Assembly: GCA_001898705.1 (NCBI GenBank)
Contig: MKUU01000060.1
Location: 62,001-126,000 of the forward strand
Source of the DNA: Caedibacter sp. 38-128
GTDB taxonomy: Bacteria > Pseudomonadota > Alphaproteobacteria > Caedimonadales > Caedimonadaceae
Length of the DNA: 64,000 bases
Direction: 5' to 3'
Positions 56,933 through 64,000 of this stretch are shown here, in pieces. The notes under the pieces are model-generated. The model searched no databases, was not told where the DNA came from, and was given only the letters and a program-made list of their open reading frames with translations. The position numbers were made by a program, and so were the translations under genes. Within the stretch, counting starts at the first letter, position 1, and the number at the start of each line of letters is the position of its first letter.

Positions 56933-57701
56933 AGTAATTATTCTTGGATGTGGTCCTTCTGGTGGCGTCCCGCTTATTGGTCCTCAATCGGGTGGTTTTT
57001 GGGGGACTTGTGATCCAACAAATCCTAAAAATAGAAGGATGCGGGCTTCTATTTATGTTGAATACGAAGGAAAGAAGTTACTCGTTGATACATCGCCCGA
57101 CTTGCGGCAACAATTTTTAACCTTTGGTCTTCGCGATATTGATGCTGTTTTATATACGCATGAACATGCGGACCATACCCATGGAATTGATGAATTACGC
57201 TCACTCTTTTTTGCGAGAAAAGAGAGAACTATCCCAGTTTATGGAAGCGAAGAGACCCTTCAAAAATTGAAAGAAAGTTTTTCTTATTTGTTTAAGGGGG
57301 GAGATCATTTTATTTATCCTAAGATTTTAGAATCCTATGTCATTTCCAATACTTTTTTAGTGCAAGGAACCCCTATTAGCAGTTTTGTACAAATACATGG
57401 GATAGGAACCTCGCTAGGGTACCGTTTTGGAAATGTGGCTTATTCAACAGATGTCACAGATTTCGATGAGCATGCTCAAGAATGTTTAAAAGGGCTTGAT
57501 GTATGGATTATTGATTGTTTAAGTCGTGAGCTAAAACCTTCACATTTACATCTTGAAGCTGCCTTAGAATGGATAGAAAAAATGAAACCTAAAAGGGCCA
57601 TTTTAACCCATATGAATCCTTCTCTTGATTATGAGATGCTTAAGAAAGAGCTTCCACCTTATATCGAGCCTGCGTACGATGGGATGGTGATAGAGTTTTG
57701 A
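56919..57701 (+). CDS. MBL-fold metallohydrolase, PhnP-like
   Basis: The 260-residue protein has the metallo-beta-lactamase site His81-x-His83-x-Asp85-His86 in YTHEHADHTHGIDELR and a Cys11/Cys31 pair near the N-terminus, like the zinc-site Cys of PhnP/lipoate-related families. PhnP cleaves 2',3'- or 1,2-cyclic phosphates. This protein is a fixed neighbour of tatD in alphaproteobacteria, which points to a housekeeping role that is not known. Confidence 0.88.
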   Translation: MSKNKVIILGCGPSGGVPLIGPQSGGFWGTCDPTNPKNRRMRASIYVEYEGKKLLVDTSPDLRQQFLTFGLRDIDAVLYTHEHADHTHGIDELRSLFFARKERTIPVYGSEETLQKLKESFSYLFKGGDHFIYPKILESYVISNTFLVQGTPISSFVQIHGIGTSLGYRFGNVAYSTDVTDFDEHAQECLKGLDVWIIDCLSRELKPSHLHLEAALEWIEKMKPKRAILTHMNPSLDYEMLKKELPPYIEPAYDGMVIEF

Positions 57702-57911
57702 CCTTTAACCATACTTAAAGTATAGTTTGAACTTATAATTTCATATGAGTAAGAGCTAGATGAAAGAAAGTTTAAAGCTTTAAAAAACTTCTTAATTAAA
57801 ATTTTCGTTCATGTGTGATTTAATTAAATTATAATTAATGCGTTCTAATGCTTGATTTTAATTAGTTTTTCCTTATCCTGTAACATAGAAGAAGAGAAAA
57901 GAGATTTATCC

Positions 57912-60900
57912 ATGAGTGTAGAAGGCTATTATCGTTACCCAGCAATTTTTAAAGATCAGGTTGTCTTTGTTTCTGAGGATGATCTTTGGGTGGCCTCAAC
58001 TGAGGGAGGTGTTGCACGGCGGCTTACTTCTGGCCTTGGTTCCATCACTACGCCTGTTTTTTCGCCTGATGGTTCTCAATTGGCATTTGCTGGTACAGAA
58101 GAAGGATATCCTGAAGTGTATATCATGCCAAGCAAGGGCGGGCCTATCAAGCGGCTTACCTTTTTGGGTGAAGAAGTAAATGTAATCACATGGACAGAAG
58201 AGGGAATTATTTTTGCAAGTTCCTCAGGGCAACCTTTTAGCCGTTGGAATGCCTTATGGTGTGTGCCGTCTCATGGAGGAGAACCTCAACGTCTTCCAAT
58301 AGGGCCCGCTAATTTTATTTCTTTTAAGGAAAAAGGAAGTAAAGTTGCTGTTATCCAAAGGCATGGCTACCGGGAGTATGGGTTCTGGAAGCGTTATCGT
58401 GGGGGAACGGCGGGTCAACTTTGGATTGATCAGTCTGGTAAAGGTGATTTTAAGAGCCTTTTAGAGTTAAGAAGCGATTTTGCCCGTCCTTTATGGGTTC
58501 AAGATCGTATTTATTTTAGCTCTGATCATGAAGGCGTTGGAAACTTATATTCTTGTCTTATTGATGGATCGGATATAAAGCAGCATACAAATCATTCAGA
58601 TTACTATGTTCGTAACCAATCAACGGATGGTTATCGGATCGTCTACCATGCTGGTGGCGATATTTATCTTTTTGATCCTCAAGAAAATACCACAAAAAAA
58701 GTCACATTCGATTATCACAGTACTAAATTTCAACGTAATCGCAAATTTATTGCGCCTGGGCGTTATTTGGAAGATTTCACAATCCATCCCAAAGGACATC
58801 ATTTAGCCATTGCAACGCGTGGCAAGGCATTTGCATTTGGAAATTGGGAAGGAGCCGTTTTTCAACTTGGTGCACAACAAGGTGTTCGTTTTCGTATCCC
58901 CAGGTGGTTGCATGATGGTGAAAGAGTTCTTTTAATTCATGATCGTGATTGTGAAGAAACCCTTGAAATCTATCATGGGGGGACGTCTGAGTGTTTAAGT
59001 TCATCAGGCGAGCTATCTTTCGGGCGTGCAGAAGACATTTACCCGAATCCTTGTAAGGATGAGGCAATTCTCGTGAATCATCGAAATGAGATATTTCATA
59101 TTGATCTAAGTTCTTGGAAGCTGACAAAAATTGATCGAAGTGAGTATTCTAATATTGATGATGTGGCTTGGTCTCCAGATGGGGAGTGGGTTGCTTATAG
59201 CTGCTCATTTACACGTCGTACGATAGGATTAAAGCTCTATCATGTAAAAACGAAAAAACTTACGCCAATTACACAGCCATTAATGCGTGATTTATCACCT
59301 GCGTTTGATCCGGAAGGAAAGTATTTATATTTTCTATCCTATCGCCATTTTAACCCCAGCTGGGATGCACTCCATTTTGAGTTAGGTTTTCCTCGAGGGA
59401 TGAAGCCTTATGCAATTGCCCTTCAAAAGGATACAACTTCTCCATTTATTCCGAAAGCTCTTGATCTCTCAACTAAAGAGGAAGAAGAAAAGGGCAAAAA
59501 GAAAGATGACGATAAGAAAGATAAAATTGAGAAAATTAACATTGATCTAGAAGGCATCGAGAATAGGTTAATTGCTTTTCCAATTGAAGAAGGGCTTTAT
59601 AGTGATTTAGTCGCCCTTAAAGGAAAGATAGCTTATCTATCTTGGCATGTTGAAGGAACATTGCATGATACGGACGATTCATCTGACTATGAAGGTGGCA
59701 CACTTGAAGTCTTTGATTTTGAATCACAGAAGGTAGATGATTTAATCCATAACGTTTCTGTTCTTCATTTTTCTTTAGATCATCAATGGATTTGTTATAA
59801 AACGGGTCAAAAGCTGCGTGTTTTTAAAGCTGATGAAAAACCAGATGATCGCGATATGGATAAGCCAAACCGTAAGAATGGTTGGATAGACTTAAGTCGT
59901 CTTCGGGTTGCTGTAAATCCTGTGTTTGAATGGGAGCAAATGTATAAAGAAGCTTGGCGTCTTCAGCGAGATCATTTCTGGAGTGAAGACATGTCCAAGA
60001 TTGATTGGCAACAGATCTATAAAAGATACTATAACTTACTTCCTCGTCTTGGAAGTCGCGGTGAATTAAGTGATTTACTTTGGGAAATGCAAGGAGAATT
60101 AGGAACTTCACACGCGTATGTTTATGGTGGAGATATGCGAATGGCTCCTCGTTATACTGTGGGGCAGTTGGCCGCTGATTTTATCTTTGATCCTGAGCAA
60201 AGAGCCTACCGTTTTCTAAAAATTGCACGTGGTGATCATTGGTTGCCAACAAAGGGATCTCCTTTATTACAGCCTGGCTTGGGTATCCAAGAAGGTGATC
60301 TTTTATGGGCTATCAATCACCAAGAGTTAGATGAAACAACATCACCCAGTTCTTTGCTTGTTTACCAAGCGAACATTGAGGTTGCTTTAACTGTCAGTGA
60401 TAAGAATGGGGCGAATAAAAGAGATGTGATTGTTAAAACAACACGCTCTCAAACAAATATTCGTTATCGTGATTGGGTAGAGACAAATCGTGCTTATATT
60501 CATGAAAAATCACAAGGGAGAATTGGTTATATTCATATTCCTGATATGGGGCCTCATGGATTTGCTGAGTTCCATCGCTCATTTCTTGCCGAATGTGATC
60601 GGGAAGGACTCATCGTAGACGTGCGCTTTAATGGCGGTGGGAATGTTTCTGCTCTCTTGCTTGAAAAGCTTGCTCGTCGCCGTTTAGGTTATGATGCTTC
60701 TCGTCATCATGGTTTAATTCCTTATCCAGAAGACTCTCCGGCGGGGCCAATGGTTGCCATTACAAATGAGTATGCAGGGTCTGATGGTGATATGTTTTCT
60801 CATGCCTTTAAATTAATGAAATTAGGTCCTTTGATTGGAAAAAGAACTTGGGGAGGTGTTATCGGTATTGCGCCAAGATATCCGCTTGTGGATGGGGGGA

Positions 60901-61106
60901 TGACAACACAGCCAGAATTTTCTTTTTGGTTTAAAGATGTTGGCTTAAAGCTTGAAAATTATGGTGTAGATCCCGACATTGAGGTCGACATTACACCCCA
61001 AGATTATGCGGGTGGGAAAGATCCGCAACTGGAGAAAGCTCTCGAAGAAGTATCCGAAATTATGAAGAACTATTCTTATGTTTTGCCTGAGTTTGGTAAA
61101 CGATAG
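57912..61106 (+). CDS. Tricorn protease homologue
   Basis: The 1064-residue protein has the full tricorn architecture: two beta-propeller regions (residues about 1-300 and 310-650; repeats such as FSPDGSQLAFAGTEEG and WSPDGEWVAYS), a helical C1 domain, a PDZ domain (about 745-835) and the S41-type C2 domain. Active-site residues align with Thermoplasma tricorn: Ser733-His734 in TSHAY (Ser745-His746), nucleophile Ser957 in GSDGD (Ser965) and Glu1015 in LENYG (Glu1023). A charged Lys/Asp-rich insert lies near residue 530. No signal peptide is seen from the chosen ATG, so it should be cytoplasmic. A 20-residue upstream extension to 57852 lacks homology. Role: degradation of peptides released by Lon/Clp/HslV-type proteases. 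Confidence 0.9.
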   Translation: MSVEGYYRYPAIFKDQVVFVSEDDLWVASTEGGVARRLTSGLGSITTPVFSPDGSQLAFAGTEEGYPEVYIMPSKGGPIKRLTFLGEEVNVITWTEEGIIFASSSGQPFSRWNALWCVPSHGGEPQRLPIGPANFISFKEKGSKVAVIQRHGYREYGFWKRYRGGTAGQLWIDQSGKGDFKSLLELRSDFARPLWVQDRIYFSSDHEGVGNLYSCLIDGSDIKQHTNHSDYYVRNQSTDGYRIVYHAGGDIYLFDPQENTTKKVTFDYHSTKFQRNRKFIAPGRYLEDFTIHPKGHHLAIATRGKAFAFGNWEGAVFQLGAQQGVRFRIPRWLHDGERVLLIHDRDCEETLEIYHGGTSECLSSSGELSFGRAEDIYPNPCKDEAILVNHRNEIFHIDLSSWKLTKIDRSEYSNIDDVAWSPDGEWVAYSCSFTRRTIGLKLYHVKTKKLTPITQPLMRDLSPAFDPEGKYLYFLSYRHFNPSWDALHFELGFPRGMKPYAIALQKDTTSPFIPKALDLSTKEEEEKGKKKDDDKKDKIEKINIDLEGIENRLIAFPIEEGLYSDLVALKGKIAYLSWHVEGTLHDTDDSSDYEGGTLEVFDFESQKVDDLIHNVSVLHFSLDHQWICYKTGQKLRVFKADEKPDDRDMDKPNRKNGWIDLSRLRVAVNPVFEWEQMYKEAWRLQRDHFWSEDMSKIDWQQIYKRYYNLLPRLGSRGELSDLLWEMQGELGTSHAYVYGGDMRMAPRYTVGQLAADFIFDPEQRAYRFLKIARGDHWLPTKGSPLLQPGLGIQEGDLLWAINHQELDETTSPSSLLVYQANIEVALTVSDKNGANKRDVIVKTTRSQTNIRYRDWVETNRAYIHEKSQGRIGYIHIPDMGPHGFAEFHRSFLAECDREGLIVDVRFNGGGNVSALLLEKLARRRLGYDASRHHGLIPYPEDSPAGPMVAITNEYAGSDGDMFSHAFKLMKLGPLIGKRTWGGVIGIAPRYPLVDGGMTTQPEFSFWFKDVGLKLENYGVDPDIEVDITPQDYAGGKDPQLEKALEEVSEIMKNYSYVLPEFGKR

Positions 61107-61206
61107 TTTAAAAGCCTATTAACAGGCGAGAAATCGTAAAAAAGATTTTAGATAGAAGAGTTTATTGAAGTTGTAATCAAATTAAGAATGAGCTATCCTA
61201 CGGCAC

Positions 61207-61521
61207 ATGTTAATTCGTGAACTTAAAAGAAGAGCCAATCGTTTCCTTGCACCTAGCTTTGGGGTATGTGCCATTGCTTATTTTTCATACCACCTTATTC
61301 AAGGAAATAGGGGGATTTGTGCTTGGCAGATTCTTGAAAATCAATTGTTAAAAGCTCAAGAGCGTTTGTCCTCATTAAAACATCAAGAAGAAAATCTTGA
61401 AAATCGCGTAAAATTACTGCGACCAGGCTCAATTTGTTCGGATCTTTTGGCCGAGCGAGCCAAAGATGTTTTAGGATATGTTCATCCGCATGAAGTTGTT
61501 GTTCACACTAACAATAAATAA
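61207..61521 (+). CDS. FtsB/DivIC-like septum formation initiator
   Basis: This 104-residue protein has a short basic N-terminus, one membrane helix (about residues 15-33) and a coiled coil (about 42-72: LLKAQERLSSLKHQEENLEN), then a short C-terminal region with LLAERAKDVLGYVHPHEVV. This is the layout of FtsB-type cell division proteins that join FtsL and FtsQ. In many alphaproteobacteria it lies before pdhA; here it stands alone about 30 kb away. Confidence 0.85.
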   Translation: MLIRELKRRANRFLAPSFGVCAIAYFSYHLIQGNRGICAWQILENQLLKAQERLSSLKHQEENLENRVKLLRPGSICSDLLAERAKDVLGYVHPHEVVVHTNNK

Positions 61522-61655
61522 TAGATGAATTTCTAGCAATTACTTCACTCTCATTATAAATCTTATTCCTCAAATAAGACCAATAAATATATTGAATATT
61601 AATTTTATCATTTAAAATTTGTCTGTTTTTCATATTTTTTTAAGAAAAGGTGCAT

Positions 61656-61684
61656 TGACGTCAGTTCTGGTCTTTACTAGACTG
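61656..61684 (+). promoter_or_regulatory. Predicted promoter of the HU gene
   Basis: TTGACG (61656-61661) and TAGACT (61679-61684) are separated by 17 bases. The leader of about 50 bases holds a small hairpin, GAGCT/AGCTC at 61698-61711. Confidence 0.55.
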
Positions 61685-61741
61685 ACAACTGTGTATGAGC
61701 TGAGTAGCTCCTTGGATTAATCGGAACAAAAGGTAATTAAC

Positions 61742-62014
61742 GTGAATAAGAGTGATTTAGTAGCAGAAGTCTCTTCTCTTTCTGGGCTTACAAAAAGTGA
61801 TGCATCAAAGGCTGTCGATGGTATTTTTGACGCAATTACTCATGCCTTGAAGAAGAATGGTGAAATACGGTTTGTTGGTTTTGGAACATTTACCGTTGTA
61901 AAACGTGCAGCCAGTGAAGGTCGTAACCCACGCACAGGCGAAAAGATTAAGATTCCTGCTTCAAAACTTCCTAAGTTTCGTGCAGGTAAAGGCTTAAAAG
62001 AAGCTGTTGCTTAG
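61742..62014 (+). CDS. hupB: DNA-binding protein HU
   Basis: HU (90 residues) is a dimeric nucleoid protein that bends DNA. It opens MNKSDLVAEVSSLSGLTKSD and carries the FVGFGTFTVVKRAASEGRNP arm with the intercalating Pro in GRNPRTGEKIKIPAS. Start is a GTG with AAGG eight bases upstream. It has its own promoter and terminator. Confidence 0.96.
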   Translation: MNKSDLVAEVSSLSGLTKSDASKAVDGIFDAITHALKKNGEIRFVGFGTFTVVKRAASEGRNPRTGEKIKIPASKLPKFRAGKGLKEAVA

Positions 62015-62039
62015 TAAAAAGCTTAAAATATCAAAAAAG

Positions 62040-62067
62040 AAAGGCCTGAATTACTCAGGCCTTTTTT
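62040..62067 (+). terminator. Intrinsic terminator of the HU gene
   Basis: AAAGGCCTGA pairs perfectly with TCAGGCCTTT across ATTAC, followed by TTT. It lies 25 bases after the HU stop. The A run before the stem gives a T run on the other strand, so it can also end the Flp pilin transcript. Confidence 0.9.
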
Positions 62068-62079
62068 ATGTATTATTTA

Positions 62080-62250
62080 TTAGTCAGTTGTAAATTTGTC
62101 TTTAATATCGCCAAAAGCTTTCTCAACTTTCTGACCCAAATCACCTATTGTTCCAATTGCAACGACTGAAATAAGAGCCGCTAGAATCGCATATTCAACC
62201 AAAGATGCGCCTTCTTCTTGATTTAAGAAATTCTTTATTAATGTTTTCAT
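62080..62250 (-). CDS. Flp/Fap-type pilin
   Basis: This 56-residue protein, read from the ATG at 62250, is a complete Flp-family pilin. After the short leader KTLIKNFLNQEEG comes the invariant stretch with Glu and Tyr, ASLVEYAILAALISVVAIG, and then a polar tail (DLGQKVEKAFGDIKDKFTTD). A TadV-type peptidase would cut after the Gly. Flp pilins are assembled by the Tad machinery and serve attachment or surface sensing. GGAGG lies eight bases before the start. No tad or cpa genes are in the window. It is too short for most ORF cut-offs. Confidence 0.88.
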   Translation of the reverse strand: MKTLIKNFLNQEEGASLVEYAILAALISVVAIGTIGDLGQKVEKAFGDIKDKFTTD

Positions 62251-62448
62251 GGAAATAACCTCCTCTTTTATTTTTCTTATACTTATATATTAACATATTT
62301 ATTGTACTGATATAAATATTAAAATATTATTAATAAAATAATTAATCGTTGTTTTATTTTTGTTAAAGCTGCTTCAAGCATTTTTAATTTTAGTCTTTTA
62401 AAATCTCAGTTTCTTAAAAGTATAGCTTCTTTGATTTTGTTTAAAATC

Positions 62449-63144
62449 ATGATAATATCCCCCATTATTTTTAATGAGAGTACAGTTTTGTTTCATTTTT
62501 CAGCCGTTGTTGAGTCATTTCCTTATATTCTTGAGGGGACATTCGTCACCTTAAGATATACGCTACTTTCTATATTTTTTGGTTTTATGATTGGTTCTCT
62601 GTTAGCCTTAATGAAACTTTCCTCTTGTAAGATATTAGAAATTTTCTCTAAGTTTTATACCTCTATTTTTCGAGGGACACCGTTGCTTGTGCAGCTTTCT
62701 CTTATTTATTTTGCGCTCCCTCAGTTGACAGGGTACCGAATTACAGCTTTTGAAGCAGGAGTTCTTGCTTTTTCGCTTAATTCTGGTGCTTATATCTCTG
62801 AAATCATTCGGGCGGGGATTCAGGCAGTTGACAAGGGGCAGTTTGAAGCTGCGGCCGCTTTAGGTGTTACTCGACGATTTATAATGAAAGATATTATTTT
62901 CCCTCAAGCAATTAAAAATATCCTGCCAGCCCTTGTGAATGAATTTGTGAATCTCTTAAAAGAATCCGCTTTAATTTCAATTATTGGAGAAGCTGATTTA
63001 TTGCGACGAGCAAACATTATTGCGGCTGAAAAATATATTTATTTTGAGCCACTTGTTGCAGTAGGATTCATTTATTATGTGCTTGTTATGTTATTTTCTA
63101 AGTTGGCAACTGTGCTAGAGAAAAGGTTAACTAAAAGTGATTAA
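62449..63144 (+). CDS. Polar amino acid ABC transporter permease
   Basis: The protein has about 231 residues and belongs to the HisM/HisQ/GlnP family. It has the N-terminal FPYILEGTFVTLRYTLLSIF segment, five membrane helices and the EAA loop EAAAALGVTRRFIMKDIIFP that contacts the ATPase. The start is uncertain: the ATG at 62449 or a TTG at 62431, and neither has a good ribosome binding site. The ATPase gene overlaps its end. No substrate-binding protein gene is adjacent. Confidence 0.9.
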   Translation: MIISPIIFNESTVLFHFSAVVESFPYILEGTFVTLRYTLLSIFFGFMIGSLLALMKLSSCKILEIFSKFYTSIFRGTPLLVQLSLIYFALPQLTGYRITAFEAGVLAFSLNSGAYISEIIRAGIQAVDKGQFEAAAALGVTRRFIMKDIIFPQAIKNILPALVNEFVNLLKESALISIIGEADLLRRANIIAAEKYIYFEPLVAVGFIYYVLVMLFSKLATVLEKRLTKSD

Positions 63145-63859
63145 AATTAAGGGCCTTTCTAAAAACTTTGCACATCATAATATTCTTAAAAATGTTACAG
63201 CTGAAGTTGCACGAGGAGAAGTTGTTGCAATTTTAGGGCCTTCTGGATCAGGAAAATCAACTCTTCTGCGTTGCCTTAATCTTTTGGAAAAGCCTACTGA
63301 AGGCCAAATTTTTATAGATGAAAATGAAATTACAGCGCCTTCCTGTAATATTGCTTTAATCCGGCGCAAAATAGGAATGGTTTTTCAACAGTTCAATTTA
63401 TTTCCACATATGCCGGTTATTGAAAATCTTATTTACGCGCCTTGTCAGGTTTTAAAAGAGCCTCGCGATAAAGCCATTATAAAAGCTGAGGATCTTTTGA
63501 AGAAGGTTGGCCTTTTGGATAAAGCTTCTGCTTATCCAGCCCAACTTTCTGGCGGGCAAAAGCAACGTGTGGCGATCGCCCGAGCCTTAGCGATGGGACC
63601 AGAAGTTATTCTTTTTGATGAGCCGACCTCAGCCTTAGATCCTGAAATGGTCAAAGAAGTTTTAGACGTAATAAAAAAACTTGCTCACCAAAAAATGACG
63701 ATGGTGATTGTAACCCATGAGATGGGATTTGCACGAGAAGCTGCTGATCATATCTGGTTTCTTGATGAGGGGAGGCTTCTTGAGGTTTCATCCCCAAAAG
63801 AATTTTTTAAGAAACCCAAAACGGTGCGTGCTCAACAATTTTTAGAGAAAGTTCTTTAA
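63137..63859 (+). CDS. Polar amino acid ABC transporter ATP-binding protein
   Basis: This 240-residue ATPase of the GlnQ/HisP/ArtP family energises the permease above. Walker A is GPSGSGKST (residues 34-42), the Q-loop is [11 protein letters not shown], the signature is LSGGQKQR and Walker B is [13 protein letters not shown], followed by the switch His in VTHEMGFA. Start is a GTG that overlaps the permease by eight bases. Confidence 0.95.
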   Translation: MIKIKGLSKNFAHHNILKNVTAEVARGEVVAILGPSGSGKSTLLRCLNLLEKPTEGQIFIDENEITAPSCNIALIRRKIGMVFQQFNLFPHMPVIENLIYAPCQVLKEPRDKAIIKAEDLLKKVGLLDKASAYPAQLSGGQKQRVAIARALAMGPEVILFDEPTSALDPEMVKEVLDVIKKLAHQKMTMVIVTHEMGFAREAADHIWFLDEGRLLEVSSPKEFFKKPKTVRAQQFLEKVL

Positions 63860-63861
63860 GG

Positions 63862-64000
63862 ATGTCTTTTTCTGCGCAAGATTTTCGTAAGGCAATGAGT
63901 CATTTCACGACCGGTGTTGCGATTCTAACAAGATGTGATACTGAGGGGCATCCTCATGGAATGACGATCAATTCTTTGACATCAGCTTCGCTTGAGCCAC
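63862..64000 (+). CDS. Flavin reductase-like domain protein, N-terminal fragment
   Basis: The frame runs off the window after 46 codons. It begins MSFSAQDFRKAMSHFTTGVA and then ILTRCDTEGHPHGMTINSLTSASLEP, which is the start of the FMN-binding split-barrel flavin reductase family (HpaC/NtaB-like). These proteins reduce FMN with NADH for a partner monooxygenase or act alone. AAGG lies close before the ATG, two bases after the ABC gene stop. Confidence 0.85.
   Translation, partial: MSFSAQDFRKAMSHFTTGVAILTRCDTEGHPHGMTINSLTSASLEP

Noticed and set aside
58777-59127. 116-codon minus-strand frame in the tricorn gene
   Set aside because: Antisense shadow of propeller repeats; no start signal.

Overview
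The window is an AT-rich chromosomal segment with tightly packed housekeeping genes. It looks alphaproteobacterial, and most like a host-associated lineage of the Holosporales/Rickettsiales kind. The reasons are gene order (nuoJKLMN-birA-coaX-RNase J; rlpA-dac-tmk-holB-tatD-MBL; pdhABC; mreBCD-mrdA; rimP-nusA-infB-rbfA), low GC, and several exported proteins of a type seen in intracellular bacteria (leucine-rich repeat, F-box-like, 2H phosphoesterase). The lineage assignment is inference, since no rRNA lies in the window. No CRISPR array, insertion sequence, tRNA or rRNA was found.

Layout. 1-7 kb: 3' end of clpB, a glutathione S-transferase, uppP, gltA, gltX and comEC. 7-8.5 kb: two exported proteins. 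8.6-13.6 kb: rimP-nusA-infB-rbfA on the minus strand, preceded by a terminator and an 865-base structured gap. 14.5-16.5 kb: an exported F-box-like protein and a glycine-zipper lipoprotein. 16.6-25 kb: typA, uvrA, xerC, a transaldolase-like aldolase and priA. 25-29.2 kb: a DUF378 protein, then ffh-rpsP-rimM-trmD-rplS. 29.3-33.5 kb: pdhA-pdhB-pdhC-miaA. 33.7-35 kb: two exported proteins facing each other, with strong hairpins between them. 35.3-39.5 kb: mreB-mreC-mreD-mrdA. 39.5-48.8 kb: nuoJ-nuoK-nuoL-nuoM-nuoN-birA-coaX-RNase J. 48.8-51.1 kb: map and sfsA (minus), then a CinA-like protein. 51.3-57.7 kb: YdcF, RlpA, D,D-carboxypeptidase, tmk, holB, tatD and an MBL hydrolase. 57.9-61.1 kb: a full tricorn-type protease. 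61.2-64 kb: a FtsB-like protein, HU, an orphan Flp pilin, two amino-acid ABC transporter genes and the start of a flavin reductase-like gene.

The genes serve translation and secretion (gltX, infB, nusA, ffh, ribosomal and tRNA-modifying genes), respiration and central carbon (gltA, PDH, complex I membrane arm), envelope growth and division (uppP, MreBCD, PBP2, RlpA, DacA-like, FtsB-like) and DNA metabolism (uvrA, priA, xerC, holB, tmk). Several conserved alphaproteobacterial neighbourhoods are present with a member missing: no ylxR or truB with infB, no rodA after mrdA, no metG between holB and tatD, no lpd after pdhC.

The most interesting material is accessory: an exported 2H phosphoesterase with both His motifs, an exported F-box-like protein, a tricorn protease with its active site intact, a NuoJ about 80 residues too long, an orphan Flp pilin too short for a usual ORF cut-off, the structured gap with a terminator just before rimP, and a set of strong hairpins in 5' leaders and gaps.
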